64,000 nucleotides of DNA. Origin: JAQGMV01 sp035626595 (GTDB taxonomy: Bacteria; Pseudomonadota; Gammaproteobacteria; Burkholderiales; SG8-41). Shown here one piece after another: positions 17,427 to 24,831 of the stretch (its first letter is position 1; each line of letters opens with the position of its first letter). The translations under genes were made by a program, and so were the position numbers. Location: assembly GCA_035626595.1 (NCBI GenBank), contig DASPNJ010000109.1, positions 96,071-160,070 of the forward strand. The letters are read 5' to 3'. A model generated the notes under the pieces. The model worked only from the letters and a program-made list of their open reading frames with translations, made no database searches and had not been told where the DNA came from.

Positions 17427-18974
17427 CTACATCACCACATCAATGAGATACGGCCCGCGCTGCGACATCGCGTAGCTCAATTGCTTCGTGAGCGCCTCCA
17501 GGTCGTGCACCTGCGCGCCGGGCATGCCGAGGCTCTTCGCCATGCCCTGGAAATCGATCGTCGGCCGATCGAGCGACAGCATGTCGATCGCGCGCTGTCC
17601 CGGCTGGGCCGCGCCGACGTCGGCGAGCTGGCTGTAGAGGATTTTGTACGAGCGGTTCGAGAAGATCATCACGCAGACATCGAGGCTCTCGCGCGCCATC
17701 GTCCACAGCGACTGGAACGTGTACATCGCGCTGCCGTCGCCGATCATCGCGATGACTTTGCGATTCGGGCAGGCGACCGCCGCGCCGACGGCGACCGGTG
17801 TGCCGTAGCCGATCGAGCCGCCCATGTTGTTCAGCCAGTCGTGCGGCGGCGCGCCGGCCGTGAACGGAAAAAAGTTGCGGCCGGTGGTGATCGATTCGTC
17901 GACCACGATCGCACCTTCGGGAATCGTCGCGCCCAGCGCATAGCCGAGACCTTCCAGCGTGAACTTCCCGGTCGGGCGTTCAGGGCGCGAGGCTTGAGCC
18001 ACACCCGCCGGCTTCTCGTTCAAAGCACCGAGCTCCGCGGCAAGCGCTTCCAGCGACGCGACGGCATCACCGTCGACCGCGCAGAGCACGGTGGTCTCAC
18101 AGCCCGCCGGCGTCAACAGACTGGGCTTGTTCGGATACGCGAAGAACGCCACAGGCTCTTTCGCGCCGACCAGCACCATCTGCGTGACGCCCTTCAACTG
18201 CTCCTGCGCGGTCTCGACGACGAAGTTCAGACGCAACGTCGCGACACGCCCGGCACCGCGCTCGATGCGTGCCGTACCGCCGGCGGCCTGTATGCGGCAG
18301 CCGGTTTTCGCCGCGATCTTGCCGGCGAGCTCCAGCCCCCGTGTGCGGAGCGCGCGGCCGCCGAGAAAGAGCATCGACGCCTTGCCATGCGTGAGCGCCT
18401 TGGCTGCGGCGACCACGTCTTCGCTTCGAGGTCCTGCGGGCGCGGGCGTATCAGGCGTATCGGCGACGCCATCCGCTTCGCCCCACGCGGTGTCCGCGGG
18501 GAGTATGAGCGTGGCGATCTGGCCCGGCGCCACGCGCGCGGCCTGAACTGCGAGCGCGCCATCACCCGCAACGGACTTGGATGAGGTGGATGTCTTCACC
18601 CAATGCGAGAACGGCCGCGCGATACCTTCGATATCCGCGGTCAGCGGCGCGTCATACTGAATGTGATGGAGCGCATGCTCGCCAACGATGTTGACGATGC
18701 CCGACCCGGCCTTCTTGGCGTTGTGCAGATTCGCCGCGGAATTCGCGAGACCCGGACCCAGATGCAGCAGCGTGCTCGCCGGCGTATCCGTCATGCGGTA
18801 GTAGCCGTCGGCCGCGCCGCTGCACACCCCCTCGAACAGTCCCAGGATGCAGCGCATGCCCTCGACGCGATCGAGCGCGCCGACGAAATGCATTTCGGAA
18901 GTGCCCGGGTTAGCGAAGCACACGTCCACGCCGCCCTTCAGCAGCGTGCGAACCAGACTCTCGGCGCCGTTCAT
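17427..18974 (-). CDS. TPP-dependent enzyme of the acetolactate synthase large subunit family
   Basis: 515 residues, shorter than IlvB. E48 in GLFEGVCSGAADGY is the cofactor glutamate, and IGDGSAMYTFQSLW followed by FSNRSYKIL at about 411-440 is the TPP/Mg motif. The opening text NPGTSEMHFVGALDR is typical of a branch often labelled acetolactate synthase but with uncharacterised substrates, close to benzoylformate decarboxylase in layout. No regulatory subunit gene is adjacent. It precedes the SDR in the same direction, so the pair could decarboxylate a keto acid and then reduce or oxidise the product, which is inference. Confidence 0.85.
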   Translation of the reverse strand: MNGAESLVRTLLKGGVDVCFANPGTSEMHFVGALDRVEGMRCILGLFEGVCSGAADGYYRMTDTPASTLLHLGPGLANSAANLHNAKKAGSGIVNIVGEHALHHIQYDAPLTADIEGIARPFSHWVKTSTSSKSVAGDGALAVQAARVAPGQIATLILPADTAWGEADGVADTPDTPAPAGPRSEDVVAAAKALTHGKASMLFLGGRALRTRGLELAGKIAAKTGCRIQAAGGTARIERGAGRVATLRLNFVVETAQEQLKGVTQMVLVGAKEPVAFFAYPNKPSLLTPAGCETTVLCAVDGDAVASLEALAAELGALNEKPAGVAQASRPERPTGKFTLEGLGYALGATIPEGAIVVDESITTGRNFFPFTAGAPPHDWLNNMGGSIGYGTPVAVGAAVACPNRKVIAMIGDGSAMYTFQSLWTMARESLDVCVMIFSNRSYKILYSQLADVGAAQPGQRAIDMLSLDRPTIDFQGMAKSLGMPGAQVHDLEALTKQLSYAMSQRGPYLIDVVM

Positions 18975-19007
18975 CAGCGCATGATAGCAGCCGACTCATG
19001 CGCCAAA

Positions 19008-19046
19008 CCCGCCCTCGCCCCGAAAGCGGGGAGAGGGTTCGGGTGA
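19008..19046. repeat. family E repeat, intergenic copy
   Basis: CCGCCCTCGCCCCGAAAGCG and GGGAGAGGGTTCGGGTGAGG form an imperfect hairpin just upstream of the TPP enzyme gene and beside family D copy D2. Its relative at 14237-14301 lies inside a gene. Confidence 0.6.
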
Positions 19047-19058
19047 GGGAAAGACGCC

Positions 19059-19083
19059 GTAGGGTGCGCCGATGGCGCACCGA
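19059..19083. repeat. family D repeat, copy D2
   Basis: GTAGGGTGCGCCGATGGCGC plus ACCGA differs from D1 by a single base in the loop. It lies between the family E copy and the end of the small lipoprotein gene. Confidence 0.65.
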
Positions 19084-19097
19084 CCAATCAACGCCCG

Positions 19098-19286
19098 CTA
19101 ATAACGATACGGATTGTTCGGCCGCCTGTCGTGACGATTCGGCACGCCGTCTCGATCCCGGTCACGGTCGCGATAGCTGTAGTCGCGGTGACCGCGGTCG
19201 TAGTGGCCGTCGTGATACGCCGGATAAGCCACGCACCCGGACAACAGGGTTGCGGCGGCAATCAGCGCTGCGGTGAGCTTGCTCAT
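19098..19286 (-). CDS. small Asp/Arg/His/Tyr-rich lipoprotein
   Basis: 62 residues. AGGAGG lies 8 bases before the ATG. A lipobox LLSGC gives cleavage before Cys18, so the product should be lipid-anchored in the envelope. The mature 45 residues alternate DRDRDRDG, HDRRPNNP and tyrosine/histidine clusters, resembling a single calcium-binding thrombospondin-3-like DxDxDG repeat. Such tiny lipoproteins are common in Burkholderiales and have no known function. Three TGTAA motifs upstream suggest control by an OmpR-type regulator. Confidence 0.8.
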   Translation of the reverse strand: MSKLTAALIAAATLLSGCVAYPAYHDGHYDRGHRDYSYRDRDRDRDGVPNRHDRRPNNPYRY

Positions 19287-19350
19287 GTGCGACCTCCTGA
19301 CGTGGTGTGGCGTCAGTTAGTCCGCACAGTGCACGCGGAAATCCGCAGGA

Positions 19351-19374
19351 TTACAAACTCTTACAGCTGTTACA
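19351..19374 (-). promoter_or_regulatory. triple TGTAA direct repeat upstream of the small lipoprotein
   Basis: Read in the gene direction there are three TGTAA units spaced 9 and 10 bases apart (19370-19374, 19361-19365, 19351-19355), about one helical turn each. This layout is typical of OmpR/CpxR-class response-regulator boxes. It lies 65-88 bases before the start codon. Confidence 0.4.
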
Positions 19375-19384
19375 CAGAAGGACA

Positions 19385-19442
19385 AACTCGAGGTGCGCCA
19401 CGAAATTGCTTCTTCGCGCAGCGCTCCTCGCAATGCCGATCG
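19385..19442. repeat. family B repeat, copy B3 (short)
   Basis: GTGCGCCACGAAATTGCTTC to CTCCTCGCAATG is one arm of the family B element. It ends at the stop codon of the amidohydrolase gene. Confidence 0.6.
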
Positions 19443-21155
19443 TCATTTCACCCCCGCCACCCCCGACCTCAACAGCTTCCCTCCCAGCGCGCCCGTGTGC
19501 TCCCCATTCCTGAACGCCACCTTCCCGGCGATGATCGTCGCCGCGATGCCGCTCGATTTCTGCTTGAGCCTGCGCGCGCCTGTCGGAAGGTCGTTCTCGA
19601 TCGTCGGCATCGCCGGTGCGATCGTCTCGGGGTTGAAGACGTTCAGGTCCGCGATCGCGCCCTGACGCACTAAGCCGCGGTCCGTGAAGCCCCACGCCAC
19701 CGCCGGCGTGAGCGTGATCATCTTCACCGCTTCTTCGAGGCTGAACGCGCCCTTCTCGCGCATCCAGTACGCGAGCAGGTGCGTGTGGATGGAGGTGTCC
19801 ATGATGAGGCTCACGTGCGCGCCGGAATCCGAGAACGTCATGACCGTGCGCGGATGCTTGAGCGTCTTCAGCGACTCCTCGTCGCTCTTCGGCACCGTCG
19901 TTTCATCGAACTGCATGAAGAGCTGGTTGAAGTCGCTCTCCACCGCGAGGTCCATCATGGCTTCGACCGGACTGACGCCGCGCTTTTTCGCCAGCTCTTC
20001 GACCGTCGGGTTGCCCGACACCGCGCTGTTCACGACGTACATATAGTTGTAGGTGGGCTTGCGCGGCTCGCCGCCGCCGGTCCGATAGCTGCCCTTCAGC
20101 GTCGCGTCGATCAGGCGCTTGCGCGTGGCCGGGTCCTTGAACGCCTTCTTCTGCTCCGGATACGGGAGCGAGCGCACCTGCTGCCACTCGGGGAAGTCGT
20201 CGAACTGGAGCCGCCCCTTGAACGAGAGCACGTGCGAGATGCCGCGCGTGTGCGTCTGGCCGAACATGCGTCCGCCGGCCTGCGCCGTATCATCGAGGAG
20301 CTTCAGCAGATCCTGAGAGCCGGGCGTTCCCGCCGGCATGCCGAACGTGATCGGCACGCCGCTCTGCACCGCGAGATCGCGGAGCCGGTCGTTGACGCGC
20401 TTGCGCACTTCCGGGTCCTTCGAGCGCGATTCGCGTTCGCGCGCATATTCGAAGATGCCGCGGCCGGTCGTGCCCATGGTGCACACGAGCTGCGAGAGCT
20501 CTTCCCAGGTGCCGTGGTTCGATGCGACCGGACGGCCATCCGGATCGGGCAGCTTGTGCCCGGTGGAAAGCGACGAAGTGAAGCCGACCGCGCCGGCATC
20601 CATCGCGTCCAGCAACTCGGCTTCCATCGCGCCAATGTCGTCCGCCGTCGCCTTCTGCTCGAACGCCCGCTCGCCCATGACGTAGGTGCGCAGCGCAGAG
20701 TGCCCGATGTTGCACGTGTAGTTGATCGCCTTGGGCAGCTTGTCGACCACGTCCATGTATTCGCGGAACGTCGTCCAGTCCCACTTGACCGCCGCCCCGA
20801 TCGCTTCGGGCGAGATGTCTTCGGCCCGGATGATGTTCGAGAGGATCATGTCGGCCTGCTCGGGCGCGCCTGGCGCGAGCGTGAATCCGCAGTTGCCCAT
20901 AACGACGGTGGTGACGCCGTGCCAGGAGGAGCAGCTTCCGATCGGGTCCCAGAAGACCTGCGCGTCCATGTGCGTGTGGCCGTCGATGAAACCGGGCGTG
21001 ACGACGAGCCCGGTGGCGTCGATCTCTTCTCTGCCTTTTTCGCGGATGCGGCCGATGGCTGCGATGCGGTCGCCGGTGACTGCGACGTCGGCGCGGTAGC
21101 TGGGGAGACCGGTGCCGTCGACGACGGTGCCGTTGCGGATGACGAGGTCGTACAT
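19443..21155 (-). CDS. N-acyl-D-amino-acid deacylase-type amidohydrolase
   Basis: 570 residues from the ATG with GGGAGGAG upstream. The frame is open much further 5' but only through repeats. The N-terminal strand MYDLVIRNGTVVDGTG and FIDGHTHMD (H60, H62) mark the amidohydrolase/urease-type barrel, GNCGFTLAP and SSLSTGH are typical of the D-aminoacylase branch, and MTFSDSGAHVS holds the late catalytic aspartate. The C-terminal ADLNVFNPETI is the second beta-sandwich part. Members hydrolyse N-acyl-D-amino acids or related amides. Preferred substrate unknown. Confidence 0.88.
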   Translation of the reverse strand: MYDLVIRNGTVVDGTGLPSYRADVAVTGDRIAAIGRIREKGREEIDATGLVVTPGFIDGHTHMDAQVFWDPIGSCSSWHGVTTVVMGNCGFTLAPGAPEQADMILSNIIRAEDISPEAIGAAVKWDWTTFREYMDVVDKLPKAINYTCNIGHSALRTYVMGERAFEQKATADDIGAMEAELLDAMDAGAVGFTSSLSTGHKLPDPDGRPVASNHGTWEELSQLVCTMGTTGRGIFEYARERESRSKDPEVRKRVNDRLRDLAVQSGVPITFGMPAGTPGSQDLLKLLDDTAQAGGRMFGQTHTRGISHVLSFKGRLQFDDFPEWQQVRSLPYPEQKKAFKDPATRKRLIDATLKGSYRTGGGEPRKPTYNYMYVVNSAVSGNPTVEELAKKRGVSPVEAMMDLAVESDFNQLFMQFDETTVPKSDEESLKTLKHPRTVMTFSDSGAHVSLIMDTSIHTHLLAYWMREKGAFSLEEAVKMITLTPAVAWGFTDRGLVRQGAIADLNVFNPETIAPAMPTIENDLPTGARRLKQKSSGIAATIIAGKVAFRNGEHTGALGGKLLRSGVAGVK

Positions 21156-21267
21156 GGTGGACTCCTCCCGGGGTGGAACCACCATCATAGCCCAGGGCTC
21201 GCGGGATCCGAATCTCGTTACGATCGCCGCGGCCTTTCGGAGAGCGTCGGAAGTAGGCTGCGCGTTA

Positions 21268-21375
21268 CTGGATTCCCGCCTTCGCGGGAATGACGGGAGT
21301 AGGCCCGCCTTCGCGAATGACGGAGTAGCCCGCCTTCGCGGGAATGACGGAGTAGCCTCCAGCCTTGCGCGGCGC
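21268..21375. repeat. family A repeat, A2, with two further tandem cores
   Basis: A full unit CTGGATTCCCGCC/GGCGGGAATGACG-type at 21268-21297 is followed by two shorter units, each with CCCGCCTTCGCG, AATGACGG and AGTAG. The unit length is about 30 bases with small deletions. The array sits in the divergent gap between the deacylase and the DUF1326 gene. Confidence 0.75.
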
Positions 21376-21436
21376 TCGGCGACGGCGTTAGCCTCTTTCG
21401 ACCGCAGCATTGTCAGTCAACCCTGAAGGAGGCGCC

Positions 21437-22081
21437 ATGACACCCTGGGAAATCGAAGGCCGCGAGCTCATCAACTGCAACTGCGCCTACGGCTGCCCCT
21501 GCCAGTTCAATGCCCGTCCGACGCACGGCAACTGCGAGGCGATGGGCAGCATCGCCATAGACCGCGGCCGTCACGGCGAGGTGCGCCTGGACGGCCTGAA
21601 GATCGCGGTAGTCTTCCAGTGGCCCGGCGCGATACACGAGGGCAAGGGCAAGTGCCAGCCGATCGTGGACGTGAACGCGAACGCGCAGCAGCGCGAGGCG
21701 CTGCTCAGGATCATGTCGGGCCAGGACACGGAGCCGTTCGCCACCATGTTCGCAGTCTTCGCGACGACCCTGGAGAAGGTGTTCGATCCGATCTTCGCGC
21801 CCATCGAGTTCGAGGTGGACGTGGACGCGCGGCGCGGCAAGGTCCACGTCGATGGTGTCTTCGAGATCACCGGCGAGCCGATTCGCAATCCCGTGACCGG
21901 CAAGGAGCATCGCGCGCGCATCGACCTGCCGCATGGATTCGAGTACGAAATCGCGGAAATGGGGTCCGCCTCGAGCAAATCCAAAGGCAATATCGCGATC
22001 GAGTTGAAGGACAGCTACGCGCAGTTCGCGCGGCTGCACATGAACAACCAGGGAATCGTCCGGCATCGCACCGCCGCGTGA
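21437..22081 (+). CDS. DUF1326 domain protein
   Basis: 214 residues; the ATG follows GAAGGAGG. A CxCx3CxC motif (C14, C16, C20, C22 in CNCAYGCPCQF) opens the protein and suggests metal binding. The rest is beta-rich with no signal peptide. DUF1326 proteins have no established function. The next gene, a DUF2182 membrane protein, overlaps it by four bases, and these two families commonly occur together, which implies a joint role, perhaps in metal handling or membrane-associated redox work. Confidence 0.85.
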   Translation: MTPWEIEGRELINCNCAYGCPCQFNARPTHGNCEAMGSIAIDRGRHGEVRLDGLKIAVVFQWPGAIHEGKGKCQPIVDVNANAQQREALLRIMSGQDTEPFATMFAVFATTLEKVFDPIFAPIEFEVDVDARRGKVHVDGVFEITGEPIRNPVTGKEHRARIDLPHGFEYEIAEMGSASSKSKGNIAIELKDSYAQFARLHMNNQGIVRHRTAA

Positions 22082-22884
22082 GCGCGACGGAAGCGTTCCT
22101 GCGGCGGGAGCGCGCCGTCGTCGGCAGCGGGCTCGCGGTACTCACGCTGCTCGCGTGGAGCTACGTCTGGATGGGCGCCGGCAGCGGCATGCCGGCGCTC
22201 CACATGACGCAGCTCACGTTGTTCCCGCATCTGCACGACGATGCCATGCCGGGCATGCAGCACGCCGGCTTCGGCTGGATTACGGCGGTCGCAATGTGGT
22301 GGGTGATGATGGTCGCGATGATGACGCCGAGTGCGGCACCCCTGGTCCTGCTCTACGCGCGCGTCCTGCGTCACTCCGGCGTCGAAGTGAGCGCGCGCGC
22401 CGCGTACGTGCCGGCGGCGTTTCTCTTTGCCGGATATCTCGCCATGTGGCTTGTGTTCTCGATGCTGGCCGCGGCGCTCCAGCACGCGCTGATGCCGACG
22501 CCGCTCATGTCGAGCACGATGCACTGGTCCACGAGCGCCGCACTATCGGCAACGCTGCTGGCGGTGGCCGGGCTCTACCAGCTGTCGCCGCTCAAATACG
22601 CGTGCCTCAACCGCTGTAGGGCGCCCGTCGAGTTTCTGACGCGGCAGTGGCGTCCGGGACGTTTCGGCGCTTTCGCGATGGGCGTGCGCCACGGCCTCTG
22701 GTGCGTCGGGTGCTGCTGGACGCTGATGGCGCTGCTCTTCGTCGGCGGCCTGATGAACCTCGCGTGGATCGCCCTGCTCACGCTGCTCGTCTTGATTGAA
22801 AAGCTCGCGCCTCACGGCGCGCTCGTCGGAAAGGTGACTGGCGTGGTGCTCCTTGCGTGGGCGGGGGCGACGCTGCTCGTGTAA
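22078..22884 (+). CDS. DUF2182 predicted metal-binding integral membrane protein
   Basis: 268 residues from a GTG that overlaps the previous stop (GTGA). Six or seven hydrophobic segments are visible. The stretch WWVMMVAMMTPSAAP and the later GVRHGLWCVGCCWTLMALLF are the conserved family segments, with methionines, cysteines and histidines inside the membrane that could bind a metal, by analogy with the family's name. The text KYACLNRCRAPVEFL lies in a loop. Translation is coupled to the DUF1326 gene. Function is not established. Confidence 0.85.
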   Translation: MSATEAFLRRERAVVGSGLAVLTLLAWSYVWMGAGSGMPALHMTQLTLFPHLHDDAMPGMQHAGFGWITAVAMWWVMMVAMMTPSAAPLVLLYARVLRHSGVEVSARAAYVPAAFLFAGYLAMWLVFSMLAAALQHALMPTPLMSSTMHWSTSAALSATLLAVAGLYQLSPLKYACLNRCRAPVEFLTRQWRPGRFGAFAMGVRHGLWCVGCCWTLMALLFVGGLMNLAWIALLTLLVLIEKLAPHGALVGKVTGVVLLAWAGATLLV

Positions 22885-22905
22885 CGTGTCCGAAAGGAGC
22901 ACACC

Positions 22906-23640
22906 GTGGCGACATCTGTGGCTTTATCGGGCACCGCGTCGGCCGAGCGCCGTTTCTTTACCGGGATCGCGCTCGCCATGCTGGCGACGGTCCTCCTGGG
23001 CTTCAGTCGCAGCTTCTTCTTGCGGCCGCTGTTCCCCGACTGGCCTTCGCCTGCCGAGCCGATCTTCTACGTGCATGGCGCCCTCTTCACCGCCTGGATC
23101 CTGCTGCTGGTTACGCAGACGTCGCTGGTCGCACGCGGCCGCACCCAGATACACCGCAAAATCGGGCCGTTCAGCGCGGTGCTGGCGATCGCGATGGTGG
23201 TGTCGGGCACGCTTGGCGCACTGATTGCCGCGGCGCGGCCCGCGGGCTTCATCGGCGTGCCGGTGCCGCCGCTTCAGTTCCTCGCCGTCCCGTTGTTCGA
23301 CATGGCGTTGTTCGCCATCTTCGTGTCGCTCGCGATCGCGCAGCGGCGGGACCTGCAGCGGCACAAGCGCTGGATGGTGCTCGCAAGCGTGACTCTGCTC
23401 GCTGCCGCGATCGCGCGCTGGCCCGGTCTGCTTCAGTACGGACCGCCGGCGTTCTTCGGTCTGACGGACCTCTTCATCGTCGCGCTCGCCGTCTGGGATT
23501 TCCGCTCACGCGGCCGGCTGCATCCGGTGACGCTGTGGGGCGGCCTCGCGATCATCGTCTCGCAGCCGCTGCGACTCGTGGTCTCGGGTACTGAAGGCTG
23601 GATGGCGTTCGCGCGCTGGGCGACAGGCCTGCTCGGCTAG
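22906..23640 (+). CDS. seven-TM-like membrane protein of unknown function
   Basis: 244 residues from a GTG with AAAGGAG upstream. About seven hydrophobic segments are seen, with conserved-looking FYVHGALFTAWILLL, the loop GRTQIHRKIGPF and QRRDLQRHKRWMVLA. The paired histidines at membrane boundaries recall small heme-binding membrane proteins, but I cannot assign a family. It begins 21 bases after the DUF2182 gene and is probably co-transcribed. No signal for a partner protein is visible. Confidence 0.75.
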   Translation: MATSVALSGTASAERRFFTGIALAMLATVLLGFSRSFFLRPLFPDWPSPAEPIFYVHGALFTAWILLLVTQTSLVARGRTQIHRKIGPFSAVLAIAMVVSGTLGALIAAARPAGFIGVPVPPLQFLAVPLFDMALFAIFVSLAIAQRRDLQRHKRWMVLASVTLLAAAIARWPGLLQYGPPAFFGLTDLFIVALAVWDFRSRGRLHPVTLWGGLAIIVSQPLRLVVSGTEGWMAFARWATGLLG

Positions 23641-23686
23641 AGAACTTTGCTACGATTTCCGGCACAGACCTGCTGGAGATCACATC

Positions 23687-24148
23687 GTGCACAAGCTCTT
23701 CATTTCAGTCGCGCTGCTGGCGCTCGCCGGCTGTGCCACGTCACCCATCCCGGAGGGTTATTCGGGTCCGATCGCCACAATCCGGGACAGCGCGTCGTCC
23801 GAGACAGCCAATCGCGCGCAGTTCTTTTTCCTGAGCGAGATCGACGGCAATCCGGTGAAGAACGTGCTGGGTGCGACGCGGCAGGCGAACAGCGGCCGCG
23901 GATTTTCGCTGAATACCGTGCCGTTCTCCCGCAGCGTGCCGGCCAAACAGGCGACATTCACGATCGAAGGGAAGATCGACTACGGCGCGCCGATCCAGGC
24001 GATCATCAACATGGGAACCGTGTACTCGGTCCAGAAGAAGGTCACGTTCGCACCGCAGTCGAACCGGACCTACATCGTCAAGGGGACGCTCACCGCGAAT
24101 CGCCGGGACGTCTGGATCGAAGACGACCAGGGCAAGCGCATTGAATAG
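23687..24148 (+). CDS. putative lipoprotein
   Basis: 153 residues from a GTG with GGAG at a suitable distance. The lipobox LALAGC places the lipidated cysteine at 15. The remaining region is beta-rich with no motif I know, for example NRAQFFFLSEIDG and TYIVKGTLTANRRDVWIED. The next gene starts 8 bases before its stop, so the two lipoproteins are translated together and may work together at the envelope. Confidence 0.75.
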   Translation: MHKLFISVALLALAGCATSPIPEGYSGPIATIRDSASSETANRAQFFFLSEIDGNPVKNVLGATRQANSGRGFSLNTVPFSRSVPAKQATFTIEGKIDYGAPIQAIINMGTVYSVQKKVTFAPQSNRTYIVKGTLTANRRDVWIEDDQGKRIE

Positions 24149-24713
24149 GACGGCGATCGCTTTCGCGTGTGCCGTCACGCTGGCGGGGTGCGCAGGTCAA
24201 CCGAGCGTCGGCGAATACGTGCCGCCGAAGACGGCGTGCTGCGCGAGCATGTCCGAGGTGACGTTCCGCCCGATCCCGTTAGGCCAGGATCTCGAGCTGG
24301 GCCTCTCGGCCGCGAGCCCGACGTACGAGATCGGCGGAAAGCGCCGGCACTTCGTCGCGTTGAAGATACCGGACGGGTTCGAGGCCACGGCGATCGAGAT
24401 CAAGAGCTATCTGACCACGGCATTTCTGCCGAGGGCGAGCGCCGTCGTTCCGGAGCTCGTGTTCCTCGACGCGAACCATCGTGTGCTCGACACGCGTCCG
24501 GCTGAAGACTTCGAGGTTTTGCGCGAGTTCGGGCGGAGCGGCGTCACGGGCCGCGTCAACGTTCCCGTGACGGCGCGGTACTTCATGGTGATGGCGGGCG
24601 ATGGAAGCCGCGGGGTCCCGGTCATTCACAGGGGCGGCGGCTCGAGCTATCGCGTCAATCCGGCCGCGCTGGGCGATTTTTCAGTCAGGGTGTTTGGAGA
24701 GCAGCGGAAGTAG
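24141..24713 (+). CDS. putative lipoprotein, possibly MalM-like
   Basis: 190 residues from a TTG that overlaps the previous gene. The lipobox VTLAGC gives a lipidated Cys17. The text CCASMSEVTFRPIPLG, then SPTYEIGGKRRHFVALKIP, recalls the MalM maltose-operon periplasmic family, in which a CC pair and a KSYFA-type strand are conserved. No maltose gene is near, so any role is open. The TAG stop lies inside the GGAAGTAGGCTG leader that also precedes repeat A2, so the 3' end of the gene has merged with a repeat. Confidence 0.7.
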   Translation: MNRTAIAFACAVTLAGCAGQPSVGEYVPPKTACCASMSEVTFRPIPLGQDLELGLSAASPTYEIGGKRRHFVALKIPDGFEATAIEIKSYLTTAFLPRASAVVPELVFLDANHRVLDTRPAEDFEVLREFGRSGVTGRVNVPVTARYFMVMAGDGSRGVPVIHRGGGSSYRVNPAALGDFSVRVFGEQRK

Positions 24714-24723
24714 GCTGGCGCTG

Positions 24724-24830
24724 CTGGATTCCCGCCTTCGCGGGATGACGGTTAGTCTTACGTGCGTCACGAGATTGCCACGGCGCCTGTGCCGGCGCCT
24801 CGCAATGACACTTCCCGGCGCCTCGCAATG
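24724..24830. repeat. family A copy A3 followed by family B copy B4
   Basis: CTGGATTCCCGCCTTCGCGG and GATGACGG (24724-24750) form A3. GTCACGAGATTGCCACGGCG and two CCTCGCAATGAC ends (about 24766-24830) form B4. Together they fill the gap between convergent genes. Confidence 0.7.
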
Positions 24831-24831
24831 A

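Noticed and set aside
21268..21375. Possible CRISPR array
   Set aside because: The units are palindromic, tandem without unique spacers, unequal in length and of a type found dispersed through the window. No cas gene is near.
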